From contig NZ_MUYG01000011.1 of the NCBI RefSeq assembly GCF_002155425.1, positions 496,001 to 560,000 of the forward strand: a stretch of 64,000 bases of DNA. The letters run 5' to 3'. Of the stretch, positions 1-8,888 are shown piece by piece. A program made the translations under genes and the position numbers. The stretch's first letter is position 1. The number at the start of each line of letters is the position of its first letter. This stretch comes from Erythrobacter donghaensis (lineage in GTDB: Bacteria > Pseudomonadota > Alphaproteobacteria > Sphingomonadales > Sphingomonadaceae). A model generated the notes under the pieces. It ran no database searches and was not told where the DNA came from. It worked only from the letters and a program-made list of their open reading frames with translations.

Positions 1-187
1 TGATCCCCTGGCGCACTTCCATGTCCTGCAACACGTCCACGCTTTCATAGGCGACGCCGCAATGATCGAGGATCGCAACCGCGCGGCTGGAAAAGCCGCA
101 TTGCGGGAACAGCGGGGTGCCCTTCATGAACAGCACCACGTCATTGCTGGTGACGAGATCGGAAATGCGGGAATTGGCGTCGGACAT
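1..187 (-). CDS. grxD: Monothiol glutaredoxin, Grx4 family (3' part cut by window edge)
   Basis: The first 62 residues are visible, starting MSDANSRISDLV. They contain the monothiol active site CGFS at residues 30-33, preceded by the family-typical FMKGTP stretch. Proteins of this family carry glutathione-ligated [2Fe-2S] clusters and partner with BolA proteins in iron-sulfur trafficking and iron sensing. The gene encoding a BolA protein lies immediately upstream on the same strand, 41 bases away, which fits that partnership. The C-terminal half lies outside the window. Confidence 0.93.
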   Translation of the reverse strand, partial: MSDANSRISDLVTSNDVVLFMKGTPLFPQCGFSSRAVAILDHCGVAYESVDVLQDMEVRQGI

Positions 188-228
188 GGCGGCTTGAGCC
201 CCTGATGCGTGTGGGTGACTATGCAAGG

Positions 229-462
229 TTACTTGGGGACCACGGTGGTGACTTGCAAGGCGTGCAGCACCCCGCCCATCCGCCCGCCGAGCGCGTTGTA
301 GACCAGCTTGTGCTGAGCAACCCGGCTCAGACCGGCGAATTGCGGGGCGGTGACGGTGGCGGCCCAGTGATCGTCATCGCCTGCCAGATCGCGCAGTTCC
401 ACGGTCGCGCCGGGCAGGGCAGCGAGGATCGCCTCTTCGATCTGGGTCGCCGTCATCGGCAT
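229..462 (-). CDS. BolA family protein
   Basis: A 77-residue protein with the BolA fold pattern: an N-terminal helix (IEEAILAALPGATVELRD), a variable loop ending DDDHWAATVTAPQF, then the conserved core with SRVAQHKLVYNAL. BolA proteins bind [2Fe-2S]-glutaredoxins through a conserved His, and VAQHKLVY places it as expected. It sits 3 bases after the DUF1476 gene and just before a CGFS glutaredoxin, so the three are probably co-transcribed. Length is normal for the short BolA2/IbaG-like type. Confidence 0.9.
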   Translation of the reverse strand: MPMTATQIEEAILAALPGATVELRDLAGDDDHWAATVTAPQFAGLSRVAQHKLVYNALGGRMGGVLHALQVTTVVPK

Positions 463-465
463 GGC

Positions 466-789
466 TCAGACCTCGCCGAACAGCTGGCGGCGCGCCTCGA
501 CCGTCATGTCTTCCAGCTTGGCGCGGATATCGGCCTCGGTGATGTCGGTCTGCGCGGCGGTGAGATCGCCCAGCAGCTTGCGCACGACGTCCTCGTCACC
601 CGATTCCTCGAAATCGGCCTGCACCACCGCCTTGCGATAGGCGTCGGTTTCTTCCGGCGTGAGGTTCATCAGGCCCGCCGCCCATTCGCCGAGCAGCTTG
701 TTGCGGCGTGCGGCGATGCGGAAGGCGGTTTCACCCTCGAGCGCGAAATGGGCCTCCTCGGCGCGTTCGCGGTCCTTGAAATCGGTCAT
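466..789 (-). CDS. DUF1476 protein, F1-ATPase zeta inhibitor subunit family
   Basis: A 107-residue, highly charged helical protein starting MTDFKDRERAEEAHFALEGE, a signature N-terminus of the alphaproteobacterial zeta subunit, which in Paracoccus inhibits the F1-ATPase. The C-terminal part (DEDVVRKLLGDLTAAQTDITEADIRAKL) matches the four-helix family body. An upstream extension of the frame exists, but MTDF is the family start. The BolA gene follows after 3 bases. Inhibitory function here is inferred from the family. Confidence 0.85.
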   Translation of the reverse strand: MTDFKDRERAEEAHFALEGETAFRIAARRNKLLGEWAAGLMNLTPEETDAYRKAVVQADFEESGDEDVVRKLLGDLTAAQTDITEADIRAKLEDMTVEARRQLFGEV

Positions 790-878
790 GTGCTGTGTGT
801 CCCTTCGGATACGATCCTTGGGGCAGCGATAGAGGGGTGGGCGCGCGGCTTCAAGCGGGAAGCCGCGCACACAAGTTC

Positions 879-1877
879 TTAATCCATCGTCACCACGAGC
901 TTGCCCACCGCCTCGCGCGCTTCAAGCTTGGCGATGGCATCGCCCGCGCGGGCGAGGGGGAAGGTTTTGGACACCAACGGGTCGATCTTGCCTTCGCGCA
1001 TCAGGTCGAACAGCTCGTTCACCTGTGCATGGAAGCCTTTCGGGTCGCGCGCGGTGAAGGCGCCCCAGAACACGCCGCAGATGTCGCAGGACTTCAGCAG
1101 GGTGAGATTGAGCGGCATCTTGGCGATTCCCGCCGGGAAGCCGACCACGAGGAAGCGGCCCTCCCACGCGATCGAGCGCAATGCAGGCTCGGAATATTGG
1201 CCGCCGACGATGTCGTAGACGATGTTCGCGCCCTCGGGCCCGCAGGCTTTCTTGAAAGCCTCGGCGAGCGCCTTGGAGGCATCCTTGTCCATTGCCTCGC
1301 GCGGGTAGATCACCACCTCGTCGGCTCCGGCCTTGCGGGCGACTTCACCCTTGGCCTCGGACGAGACGGCGGCAACCACGCGCGCACCGAAGGCCTTGGC
1401 GAGCTCGACGGCCGAGAGGCCCACGCCGCCCGCCGCGCCGAGGATCAGCACGGTGTCGCCCGGCTTGATATGGCCGCGATCCTTGAGGCCGTGGATGGTG
1501 GTGCCGTAGGTCATCAGCAGGCTGGCAGCCTTCTCGAAGGGCACGCCATCGGGCACCTTGAACATGCGTCCGGCAGGCACGACGACCTTCTCGGCCAGCC
1601 CGCCATTGCCGATCCCGGCGAGCACGCGATCACCCACGGCAAAGCCTTCGACACCTTCACCAAGCGCCTCGACCACGCCGCTGATCTCGCCGCCGGGCGA
1701 GAAGGGGCGGGCGGGCTTGAACTGGTACATGTCGCGGATGATCAGGCCATCGGGATAGTTGATCGCGCAGGCCTTGACCGCGACGAGCACCTCGCCCTTG
1801 CCGGGGGTGGGCGCGTCGATCTCGTCGAGCGTCAGGGTTTCGGGCCCGCCGGTCTGGTGGGTGCGAATGGCTTTCAT
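879..1877 (-). CDS. NADPH:quinone oxidoreductase-like MDR family enzyme
   Basis: A 332-residue medium-chain dehydrogenase/reductase without zinc ligands. The N-terminal GroES-like part begins MKAIRTHQTGGPETLTLDEI. The nucleotide-binding Rossmann motif ILGAAGGVGLSAVELAKAFG lies near residues 140-160. The C-terminal QPGR-like catalytic-lid pattern and end LEAREAVGKLVVTMD are typical of the quinone oxidoreductase and acryloyl-CoA-reductase-like subfamilies. It lies 24 bases downstream of leuD on the same strand, so it may be read through from the leu cluster; a biochemical link to leucine synthesis is not evident. Substrate unknown. Confidence 0.88.
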   Translation of the reverse strand: MKAIRTHQTGGPETLTLDEIDAPTPGKGEVLVAVKACAINYPDGLIIRDMYQFKPARPFSPGGEISGVVEALGEGVEGFAVGDRVLAGIGNGGLAEKVVVPAGRMFKVPDGVPFEKAASLLMTYGTTIHGLKDRGHIKPGDTVLILGAAGGVGLSAVELAKAFGARVVAAVSSEAKGEVARKAGADEVVIYPREAMDKDASKALAEAFKKACGPEGANIVYDIVGGQYSEPALRSIAWEGRFLVVGFPAGIAKMPLNLTLLKSCDICGVFWGAFTARDPKGFHAQVNELFDLMREGKIDPLVSKTFPLARAGDAIAKLEAREAVGKLVVTMD

Positions 1878-1901
1878 GGTGTCTCTCCCGGTATGGTCGT
1901 T

Positions 1902-2504
1902 TTATGCGGCTTCGGTGCCGCGCATCAGCCACGGCTGGGCAGCGGTGCGCTGCGCCTCGAACCCGCCGATCGCCTCCCCGCGCGCCATGGTCAGCCCGAC
2001 CTCGTCGAGCCCGTTCAGCAGGCAGTGCTTGCGGAACGGGTCGATCTCGAAAGTGAAGCGGTCCTGATAGGGGGTGGTGACGGTCTGCGCTTCGAGATCG
2101 ACGGTGATTGCCAGCCCTTCGCGCGCCACTTCCAGCAGCCGGTCGACCGCGTCCTGCGGCAGCACGACCGGCAAGATGCCGTTCTTGACCGCATTGCCCG
2201 AATGAATGTCGGAAAAGCTCGGCGCGATCACCACGCGAATGCCGAGATCGAGCATCGCCCAGGCGGCGTGTTCGCGGCTCGATCCGCAGCCGTAATTGTC
2301 GCCCGCGATCAGGATCGGCGCGCCCTTGTAGGCGGGATCGTCGAAGACATTGCCGGGTTCCGCGCGCAGCGTCTCGAACGCCCCCGCACCCAGACCTTCG
2401 CGGCTGATGGTCTTGAGCCATTTGGCCGGGATGATGATGTCGGTATCGACATTCTTGAGGCCAAGCGGAATGGCGCGGCCTTCGACGCGGGTGAGGGGCT
2501 GCAT
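1902..2504 (-). CDS. leuD: 3-isopropylmalate dehydratase small subunit
   Basis: A 200-residue LeuD starting [22 protein letters not shown]; the frame stays open upstream but this is the family start. The swivel domain contains [17 protein letters not shown], the conserved substrate-binding stretch of the small subunit. With LeuC it isomerises 2-isopropylmalate to 3-isopropylmalate in leucine synthesis. leuC lies about 1 kb upstream on the same strand, separated by two unrelated genes, an unusual arrangement since leuC and leuD are normally adjacent. Confidence 0.95.
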   Translation of the reverse strand: MQPLTRVEGRAIPLGLKNVDTDIIIPAKWLKTISREGLGAGAFETLRAEPGNVFDDPAYKGAPILIAGDNYGCGSSREHAAWAMLDLGIRVVIAPSFSDIHSGNAVKNGILPVVLPQDAVDRLLEVAREGLAITVDLEAQTVTTPYQDRFTFEIDPFRKHCLLNGLDEVGLTMARGEAIGGFEAQRTAAQPWLMRGTEAA

Positions 2505-2512
2505 GGGGTTCC

Positions 2513-2689
2513 TCAGTCGGTTTCGGGCGGCTCGCCCGAGGGGATCGGGCCGGGCTGGGTCGGCTCGTTCGGCTTCTTCTTGCGCTTGCCCGCATAGAGC
2601 AGCGCTGCGGCCACGGCGGCCGATCCGATGGCACCCGCCGCAGCGAGCGCGGCGTTGCGGGCGGTGTTGTTCTTGGGCTTGTCGGTCAT
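2513..2689 (-). CDS. Small single-span membrane protein between leuC and leuD
   Basis: A 58-residue protein starting [21 protein letters not shown] hydrophobic Ala/Gly-rich segment (about residues 13-34) is followed by a basic stop-transfer GKRKKKP and a Pro/Glu-rich tail ending GEPPETD. This predicts one membrane span. It ends 8 bases before leuD and starts 27 bases after the preceding gene. The reading frame, spacing and composition support a real gene. I do not recognise a family. Confidence 0.6.
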   Translation of the reverse strand: MTDKPKNNTARNAALAAAGAIGSAAVAAALLYAGKRKKKPNEPTQPGPIPSGEPPETD

Positions 2690-2716
2690 GATTTCCAGAT
2701 GGTCCCAACTGCCGCG

Positions 2717-3496
2717 TTACGCAAGCATCGAGCGGCGATTTGCAGGCGATGCCAGACCGGTTCCCGATGAAACGAGCCTTTGCGCGATGTCAGCCCGCCG
2801 CTCAGCCCCGCCCGCCACCACATATTCGGTTTCGTCGGGCAGCAGAATGGTGAGCGCGACGAGGCGAATTTCCACGTCTTGATCGATCTCGATGTATGAT
2901 GGCCGGCCCGGCACCGTGACGTTGATCAGCGCGCCGACAGTGCCGCGCTGTGTCAGCCAATGTGCAGGCATGGTGGCGGGAGCGGGCAACTCCATCGAGA
3001 ATATCCCGTGCTGCCTGATCGGCGCCTGTATCCCGCCGAGATGGGCGACGTTTCGGGCAAGGGTTTCGATCAGGTCGAATTGCCAACTACTGCGGATATC
3101 CGCGAACTGCGCGCCTGCCAGATCGGGGCACTCGATGAAGACCTCGCAGCCGAAGCCCGGTTCCTGGCTGTCGGTGTCGACAAACAGGTCGCTCAGGCCG
3201 TCCGAGACGATGATCAGGCTTCCTGCCGGGCGAACCGTGCGGAACGCTTGGCGGTTGGTAGGCCATGCAGGCGCGCCCTGGAATTCCGGGCTGATGAGAT
3301 AGGCTATGACATCGTCATCGACCGTCCCGATGGTGGACCACACCTGCGCTCTGGCCGCGAAAAAGCGTTCGTAGCGGGGGTCGTCGAGGGTGATGATGCC
3401 GGGCTGGGCCTGTTCGCTCGCCTGTGCCTTGCCGGGGCGAAACAGCCCGCCCAGCAGCGCGCCGAGACCGCCACTCAAGAGCCCTCTGCGTCCCAT
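2717..3496 (-). CDS. Secreted protein, possibly suppressor-of-fused (SUFU)-like
   Basis: A 259-residue protein starting [19 protein letters not shown], with a twin Arg followed by a hydrophobic stretch and an A-x-A site, compatible with a Tat- or Sec-type signal peptide. The mature part contains [24 protein letters not shown] and a long mixed alpha/beta body reminiscent of bacterial SUFU-domain proteins; that assignment is tentative. It begins 2 bases after the leuC stop, so it is translated within the leu operon. The longer upstream frame overlaps leuC antiparallel-free coding on the same strand and is rejected in favour of this start. Confidence 0.65.
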   Translation of the reverse strand: MGRRGLLSGGLGALLGGLFRPGKAQASEQAQPGIITLDDPRYERFFAARAQVWSTIGTVDDDVIAYLISPEFQGAPAWPTNRQAFRTVRPAGSLIIVSDGLSDLFVDTDSQEPGFGCEVFIECPDLAGAQFADIRSSWQFDLIETLARNVAHLGGIQAPIRQHGIFSMELPAPATMPAHWLTQRGTVGALINVTVPGRPSYIEIDQDVEIRLVALTILLPDETEYVVAGGAERRADIAQRLVSSGTGLASPANRRSMLA

Positions 3497-3498
3497 CC

Positions 3499-4929
3499 TC
3501 ACACCAGCTCGCGCACGTCGGCGAGGCGCCCGGCCACCGCCGCCGCCGCCGCCATCGCGGGCGAGACGAGGTGGGTGCGCGCGCCCGGCCCCTGCCGACC
3601 GACGAAATTGCGGTTCGATGTGGAGGCGCAGCGTTCGCCCGGCGGGACCTTGTCGGGGTTCATGCCGAGGCACGCCGAACAGCCCGGCTCGCGCCATTCG
3701 AAGCCCGCTTCGGTGAAGATGCGGTCGAGGCCCTCTTCCTCGGCCTGTGCTTTGACCAAACCCGATCCGGGGACGACAATCGCCCATCGCACATTGTCTG
3801 CCTTGTGGCGGCCTTTCAACACGGCCGCGGCAGCGCGCAGGTCTTCGATGCGGCTGTTGGTGCAGCTGCCGATGAAGACGTTCTCGATCGGCACCTCGGT
3901 CATCGGCGTGCCGGGGGTGAGGCCCATGTAATCAAGGCTCTTCTGCGCAGCTACGCGCTTGCTCTCGTCGGCGAAGTCTTCGGGGTGCGGCACGCGCCCG
4001 CCGATGGGCACCACGTCCTCAGGGGAAGTGCCCCAGGTGACGCTGGGTTCGACATCGGCGGCGTTGATGGTCACGCTCTTGGCAAACACCGCGCCCTCGT
4101 CCGAATGGAGCGTGCGCCAATAGGCAACCGCTGCGTCCCATTCGGCGCCCTTGGGGGCCATGGGGCGGCCCTTGAGATAGGCGAAGGTGACATCGTCGGG
4201 CGCGATCAGCCCGGCACGCGCGCCGGCCTCGATGCTCATGTTGCAGACGGTGAGGCGTTCCTCGACCGTCATCGCCTCGAACACCTTGCCGCGATATTCG
4301 ATCACATAACCAGAACCGCCCGCCGCACCGATGGTGCCGATAATGTGGAGGATCAGATCCTTGGCGCTGATGCCGGGGCCGAGATCGCCCTCGACCCGCA
4401 CTTCCATCGGGCGTGACTGCTGAAGCAGCAGCGTCTGCGTCGCCAATACGTGTTCCACCTCGCTCGTCCCGATCCCGAAGGCAAGCGCGCCGAGCCCGCC
4501 GTGGCAGGCGGTGTGCGAATCGCCGCAGACGATCGTGGTGCCGGGGAGCGAGAAGCCCTGTTCCGGCCCCACCACATGGACGATCCCCTGCTCCTTGGCG
4601 GTCGCGGGGATGTAGCGGATGCCGAAAGCGGGCGCGTTGGCCTCGAGCGCGGCAAGCTGCGCGGCGCTTTCGGGATCGGCGATGGGTATCGGCAGGCCGT
4701 TGGCATCGCGCCGCGCGGTGGTCGGCAGGTTGTGGTCAGGTACGGCGAGGGTCAATTCGGGCCGCCGCACCGGGCGACCCGCCACCTTCAGCGCCTCGAA
4801 CGCCTGCGGACTGGTCACTTCATGCACCAGATGGCGGTCGATATAGATCAGCGCCGTGCCGTCATCGCGCATTTCGACGACATGCGCGTCCCAGATCTTT
4901 TCGTAGAGCGTGCGGGGGCGGCTGGCCAT
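3499..4929 (-). CDS. leuC: 3-isopropylmalate dehydratase large subunit
   Basis: A 476-residue aconitase-family protein starting [18 protein letters not shown]. It shows the [4Fe-4S] ligand segments [15 protein letters not shown] and [13 protein letters not shown], and the substrate-loop [19 protein letters not shown]. The length equals the usual LeuC length, so I chose this start over an in-frame one 45 bases upstream. It is the first gene of the minus-strand leu cluster; the promoter should lie in the 141 bases before 5071, shared divergently with the thioesterase gene. Confidence 0.96.
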   Translation of the reverse strand: MASRPRTLYEKIWDAHVVEMRDDGTALIYIDRHLVHEVTSPQAFEALKVAGRPVRRPELTLAVPDHNLPTTARRDANGLPIPIADPESAAQLAALEANAPAFGIRYIPATAKEQGIVHVVGPEQGFSLPGTTIVCGDSHTACHGGLGALAFGIGTSEVEHVLATQTLLLQQSRPMEVRVEGDLGPGISAKDLILHIIGTIGAAGGSGYVIEYRGKVFEAMTVEERLTVCNMSIEAGARAGLIAPDDVTFAYLKGRPMAPKGAEWDAAVAYWRTLHSDEGAVFAKSVTINAADVEPSVTWGTSPEDVVPIGGRVPHPEDFADESKRVAAQKSLDYMGLTPGTPMTEVPIENVFIGSCTNSRIEDLRAAAAVLKGRHKADNVRWAIVVPGSGLVKAQAEEEGLDRIFTEAGFEWREPGCSACLGMNPDKVPPGERCASTSNRNFVGRQGPGARTHLVSPAMAAAAAVAGRLADVRELV

Positions 4930-5070
4930 GGCGGAATCCATTATTGGGGGGGAGGGGTGATGCCCCTTTGTCACGTTCCCTAATCATCTTTGCCGAGCCG
5001 TTGCAAGATTGCGGCGATTTATGGGCAGGCCGTAGTGGAATTTGTCATAATCTTGCGCTAGCTTAAAGGC

Positions 5071-5487
5071 ATGTCAGCAAACGAATCCTCTTCGCCTGCC
5101 TTTCTGCACCCAATTACGGTCGAACCGGCTGACATCGATTTCATGGGCCACGTCAACAATGCGCGCTATCTGAACTGGGTTCAGGACGCGGTGCTGGCGC
5201 ACTGGAACAACCTCGCCCCGGCAGAGGATATCGCCACGAAGGCGTGGGTCGCGCTCAAGCACGAGATCACCTATCGCAAGCCCGCTTTCCTCGATGACGA
5301 CGTGATCGCATCGACCGTGCTCGAACGCTTCAACGGCGCGCGGGCATTCTACTCGACGCTGATCAAGCGCGGCGAGGAAGTGCTGGCCGAGGTGCAATCA
5401 TCCTGGTGCTGCATCGACGCAAAAACCCTGCGCCCCGCGCGGATCGGCGAGCACCTGCGGGAATTCTTCTTCCCCAAGGGCGAGTGA
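5071..5487 (+). CDS. Acyl-CoA thioesterase, YbgC/4-hydroxybenzoyl-CoA thioesterase type
   Basis: A 138-residue hotdog-fold protein. The family motif DIDFMGHVNNARYLNWVQDA around residues 24-43 holds the catalytic Asp equivalent and the HVNNxxYL helix start. The rest (LKHEITYRKPAFLDDDVIASTVLERFNGARAFY) follows the YbgC pattern. It hydrolyses an acyl-CoA or acyl-ACP thioester; the substrate cannot be told. It is divergent from leuC and followed after 50 bases by an unrelated secreted protein gene. Confidence 0.88.
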   Translation: MSANESSSPAFLHPITVEPADIDFMGHVNNARYLNWVQDAVLAHWNNLAPAEDIATKAWVALKHEITYRKPAFLDDDVIASTVLERFNGARAFYSTLIKRGEEVLAEVQSSWCCIDAKTLRPARIGEHLREFFFPKGE

Positions 5488-5537
5488 GCCGATAGTCTCT
5501 TTCGCGTCCCGATGACGGGGACGGGAGGGACGCAATC

Positions 5538-6365
5538 GTGAACAGGTTCAAGGGCTTTGCCATTCTCGCCGGCAGCTATGCGCTCGCCGCAACGCCGCTG
5601 GCTGCGCAGGACGCGGCCCCGCCCAAACCGGAGATGACCGAGGCCGAGCAGGCCGGGGTGCAGCAGGCCGTCGATCTGGGGTGGCGCGTCTATTCCTACG
5701 ATCAGGCCGCCTGGCACGGCACCGACGCGATGCTCGAAGACCTTCCCGACGCGAGCGAGCGGGGGATCGCCGGGTGGATCGTCAACGACATCGCGGACGG
5801 CTGGGAGACGGTGTTCTTCCGCCCCACCGATGCCGGTTTCGAGGCGGCATGGGCGGGGGTCTATAATGGCCGAAAGGTCATCCGTCGTACCACCTACGCG
5901 CCGGGAGAGCGGGCGCTGGTGCCGGACGAGGTGGCGCTGGTCGAGGCCAATCTGCTGCTGCGCCGCCAGCGGCCCGAGCGTTGCTCCGCCAGTCCGTTCA
6001 ACAGCGTGATCTTTCCCACCGGCAAGCCCGATGGCGGGCTTTATGCCTATCTGCTCACCCCGCAGGAAAAGGTTGGCGAGATTCCGTTTGGCGGGCACCA
6101 CCGCTTCGAGATCGTTGACGGCAAGATCACGGACAGCCGCCAGTTCACGAAATCCCGTATCACTTTGCCCGCCAGTACCGGGAAAAAGGGCGAACGGCCC
6201 GTCGGGCTCACGGTGTCGCACATTCTTGATGCTACTCCGACCGAACTGCACGTCTTTTCGGCCTATGCCGCCAACATGTCCGTTTATGTCATCACGCCGG
6301 ACAACGACCGGGTCTGGGCGGTCGAGGTGTCCGGCGGCCGCCCGCGCATCCGCATCGTCCGGTAA
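5538..6365 (+). CDS. Secreted protein of unknown function
   Basis: A 275-residue protein with a clear signal peptide, starting MNRFKGFAILAGSYALAATP and with a probable cleavage after LAAQ. The mature part has no metal or catalytic motif I recognise. It contains GGHHRFEIVDGKITDSRQFT, which suggests a beta-rich domain. It is probably periplasmic. An RBS-like GGGAGGG lies about 9 bases before the ATG. It lies 12 bases upstream of the HAD hydrolase gene and may be co-transcribed with it. Confidence 0.75.
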   Translation: MNRFKGFAILAGSYALAATPLAAQDAAPPKPEMTEAEQAGVQQAVDLGWRVYSYDQAAWHGTDAMLEDLPDASERGIAGWIVNDIADGWETVFFRPTDAGFEAAWAGVYNGRKVIRRTTYAPGERALVPDEVALVEANLLLRRQRPERCSASPFNSVIFPTGKPDGGLYAYLLTPQEKVGEIPFGGHHRFEIVDGKITDSRQFTKSRITLPASTGKKGERPVGLTVSHILDATPTELHVFSAYAANMSVYVITPDNDRVWAVEVSGGRPRIRIVR

Positions 6366-6377
6366 GCGCGGCCCGCG

Positions 6378-7043
6378 ATGCGCGATCCCGCCGCGATCAT
6401 CTTCGATTTCGACGGCGTGATCGCGGACAGCGAGATGCTCGCCAACCGGGTGCTGGCCGAGGAGCTGACCCGGCTGGGCCTGCCGACCACGCTCGAGCAA
6501 AGCTATGCCCGCTATGTCGGCACCCGCTGGGGCGAGATGATCGCGCTGATCGAGGGGCAGCTGGGTCGCCCGGTGCCCGCCGGGTGGGGCGACCATCTCT
6601 CCGACACCATGATGGCGCGCTTCCAACGGGATTTGACCGAGGTGCCGGGGGCGGGGGCTTTCATCGCCGGGCTGGGCACGCGCCCGCGCGCCATCGCCTC
6701 GTCCAGTTCGCCCGCCCGGCTAGCGCTATGTCTGGAAGTGCTAGGACTGGGCGAGGCCTTCGGCGTGCACGTCTTCAGCGCCGAGATGGTCGAGCGCGGC
6801 AAACCGCACCCCGATATCTTCCTGCTCGCCGCGCGCGGCATCGGCGTCAGCCCGGAAACCTGTCTGGTGATCGAGGACAGCCCCTCGGGCGTGACGGCGG
6901 CCAAGTCGGCGGGGATGCAGGTGATCGGGCTTCTCGCGGGCAGTCACATCAAATCCGGCCATTCCGAGCGGCTGCGCGCCGCCGGGGCCGATCATCTCGT
7001 GCCTTCATGGGAGGAAGCGGTCCAACTGGTGCACGGGGGCTGA
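6378..7043 (+). CDS. HAD-superfamily hydrolase, beta-phosphoglucomutase-like
   Basis: A 221-residue HAD enzyme with motif I FDFDGVIADSE (nucleophile Asp10, acid Asp12), motif II in AIASSSSP, the motif III Lys in ERGKPHPDIFL and motif IV VIEDSPSGVTAAKSAG. The small alpha-helical cap between motifs I and II identifies subfamily I, as in beta-phosphoglucomutase and sugar phosphatases. The substrate is unknown. It precedes crtW by 84 bases on the same strand. Confidence 0.9.
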   Translation: MRDPAAIIFDFDGVIADSEMLANRVLAEELTRLGLPTTLEQSYARYVGTRWGEMIALIEGQLGRPVPAGWGDHLSDTMMARFQRDLTEVPGAGAFIAGLGTRPRAIASSSSPARLALCLEVLGLGEAFGVHVFSAEMVERGKPHPDIFLLAARGIGVSPETCLVIEDSPSGVTAAKSAGMQVIGLLAGSHIKSGHSERLRAAGADHLVPSWEEAVQLVHGG

Positions 7044-7127
7044 TCGGCACAGCGCAAAGCCGATTGCCGTTTTCCGCCGCAAGCCTATACGCATCCCCAT
7101 GCCCGCAGCGCGCGTAACCCTTTCGGC

Positions 7128-7913
7128 ATGAACCCGCATTTCGCCCTTCCCGAGCGTGGCTTCCAGCGCGCTGCCGGCCTTGCGCTGGCGCTGGCTATTG
7201 CCGGAAGCTGGCTGACAATCCACGCCTGGGGGATGTTCGTCTTCGAGATCAGCTGGAGCAACTGGCCGCTCGCGCTGGGTGTGGCGGTGGTGCAGTGCTG
7301 GCTCAGCGTCGGCGTGTTCATCGTCTGCCACGATGCGATGCACGGCAGTCTGGTGCCCGGCCATCCGCGTGTGAACGGCGCGATCGGCGCGGTGCTGCTG
7401 GCGCTTTATGCGGGCTTTGCGTGGAAGCAGCTGCGGGACGCGCATTTCGCGCATCACAAGCTCGCGGGCCGCGCGGGCGATCCCGATTTCGACGAGCATC
7501 ACCCGGACAATTTCTGGCGCTGGTACGGCACCTTCTTCCGACGCTATTTCGGCTGGCGTTCGCTGCTCTTCGTGCACACCGTGGTCGGCATCTACTGGCT
7601 GGTGCTGGACATTCCGATGGTGCAGATCGTGCTGCTCTATGGCCTTCCGGCGCTGGGATCGTCGCTTCAGCTGTTCTACTTCGGTACCTTCCGCCCGCAC
7701 CGGCACATGCCGGGCGAAGACGCGAGCGCCTTTGCGGACCGTCACAACACGCGCTCGGAGGATTTCGGCACGCTGGCGAGCCTCGCTTCGTGCTTCCATT
7801 TCGGCTATCATCTCGAACATCACCGCCGCCCTGACGTGCCATGGTGGGCGCTCCCGGCCGCGCGCCGGGCCGGGGTGGGCCGTGTTGAATTGACCAAGAA
7901 GGTGCCCGCATGA
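7128..7913 (+). CDS. crtW: Beta-carotene ketolase
   Basis: A 261-residue membrane di-iron oxygenase of the fatty-acid-desaturase fold. The histidine boxes HDAMHG (68-73), HFAHHKLAG and HLEHH near the C-terminus are all present, and the order and spacing match CrtW. It adds keto groups at C4/C4' of beta-carotene or zeaxanthin. Its stop overlaps the crtZ start by 4 bases (ATGA), so the two are translationally coupled. No strong Shine-Dalgarno is seen before the ATG. Together with CrtZ it would allow adonixanthin or astaxanthin-type ketocarotenoids. Confidence 0.93.
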   Translation: MNPHFALPERGFQRAAGLALALAIAGSWLTIHAWGMFVFEISWSNWPLALGVAVVQCWLSVGVFIVCHDAMHGSLVPGHPRVNGAIGAVLLALYAGFAWKQLRDAHFAHHKLAGRAGDPDFDEHHPDNFWRWYGTFFRRYFGWRSLLFVHTVVGIYWLVLDIPMVQIVLLYGLPALGSSLQLFYFGTFRPHRHMPGEDASAFADRHNTRSEDFGTLASLASCFHFGYHLEHHRRPDVPWWALPAARRAGVGRVELTKKVPA

Positions 7914-8449
7914 GCTGGCTCGAAATATTCCTGACCGTCATGTCCTCGCTGATCGGGATGGAGCTGTTCGCCTGGTACGCGCACAAATACATCATGCACG
8001 GCTGGGGCTGGGCGTGGCACCGCGACCATCACGAACCGCACAATAACGTGCTGGAGAAGAACGATCTCTTCGCGGTCGTCTTCGGCACGATCAACGCCGC
8101 GATGTATATCTACGGCTCGCTCTACTGGGACTGGCTGTGGTGGTTCGCGGTCGGGATAACCCTATACGGGGTGATCTACACACTGGTGCATGATGGCCTC
8201 GTCCATCAGCGCTACTGGAAGTGGGTGCCGCGCAAGGGCTACGCCAAGCGGCTGGTGCAGGCGCACAAGCTCCACCATGCGACCATCGGCAAGGAAGGCG
8301 GGGTCAGCTTCGGCTTCGTCTTCGCGCGCGATCCGGCCAAGCTCAAGGCCGAGCTGAAGGCGCAGAAGGAAGCGGGGGTCGCGGTGGTGCGCGACAGTGT
8401 CGGCGCTGCGAGCGAAGACAGCTTCGAGGTCGTGGGCCGCAACCTGTAA
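7910..8449 (+). CDS. crtZ: Beta-carotene 3-hydroxylase
   Basis: A 179-residue membrane di-iron hydroxylase with His25, His30, His37, His40 and His41 in the pattern AHKYIMHGWGWAWHRDHHEP, and downstream VHDGLVHQR and AHKLHHATIGKEGG. These are the CrtZ histidine clusters. It hydroxylates C3/C3' of the ionone rings. It overlaps crtW by 4 bases. The C-terminal tail is somewhat longer than the shortest CrtZ proteins and is charged. Confidence 0.95.
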   Translation: MSWLEIFLTVMSSLIGMELFAWYAHKYIMHGWGWAWHRDHHEPHNNVLEKNDLFAVVFGTINAAMYIYGSLYWDWLWWFAVGITLYGVIYTLVHDGLVHQRYWKWVPRKGYAKRLVQAHKLHHATIGKEGGVSFGFVFARDPAKLKAELKAQKEAGVAVVRDSVGAASEDSFEVVGRNL

Positions 8450-8467
8450 AGGGACGGGAGCACCGGG

Positions 8468-8857
8468 TTGGACCTTTCGGGCAAATGGGACGGCACTTAC
8501 GCCTATCCGCCCATTCCCGGTGCTGGGCCGGTGACGCCCTTCCTCGCCGAGATTGCCGACGTCGCCGGGCGCCTCAGCGGGACCATCATCGAGCCGAACG
8601 AATTCCGCCCGGAGACCGCCCGGGCGACGCTGGAAGGGATGCGCTCCGACAGCAAGGTCGATTTCCTCAAGATCTACCACGGGGCTGGCGAGGAATATGA
8701 CGAACCGGTCGTCTATTCCGGCAGCCTCAGCGATGACGGCAATGTCATTACCGGACGCTGGATCATGGCGGAATGGAGCGGCACCTTCGAGATGGTACGC
8801 CATATCGAGGTCACAACCGCGAGTGAGGCGCTGGCGGAAGTCGAAGTCGATCCGTGA
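8468..8857 (+). CDS. Unknown protein downstream of crtZ (TTG start)
   Basis: A 129-residue protein beginning with a TTG codon (MDLSGKWDGTYAYPPIPGAG). A GGGACGGGAG sequence sits about 9 bases upstream and no ATG fits the frame better. The composition suggests an all-beta, lipocalin- or avidin-like fold: GKWDGTY..., then VYSGSLSDDGNVITGRWIM, ending in WSGTFEMVR. There is no signal peptide. It follows crtZ by 18 bases and is likely in the same transcript. Function unknown; a role with carotenoids is only suggested by position. Confidence 0.7.
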   Translation: MDLSGKWDGTYAYPPIPGAGPVTPFLAEIADVAGRLSGTIIEPNEFRPETARATLEGMRSDSKVDFLKIYHGAGEEYDEPVVYSGSLSDDGNVITGRWIMAEWSGTFEMVRHIEVTTASEALAEVEVDP

Positions 8858-8888
8858 GGCAATCCCTGCGGCGGGGCCGGCGCGCCGC

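Noticed and set aside
795..2597. A 600-codon plus-strand frame over the MDR reductase and leuD genes
   Set aside because: Covers two well-supported minus-strand genes and has no family features.
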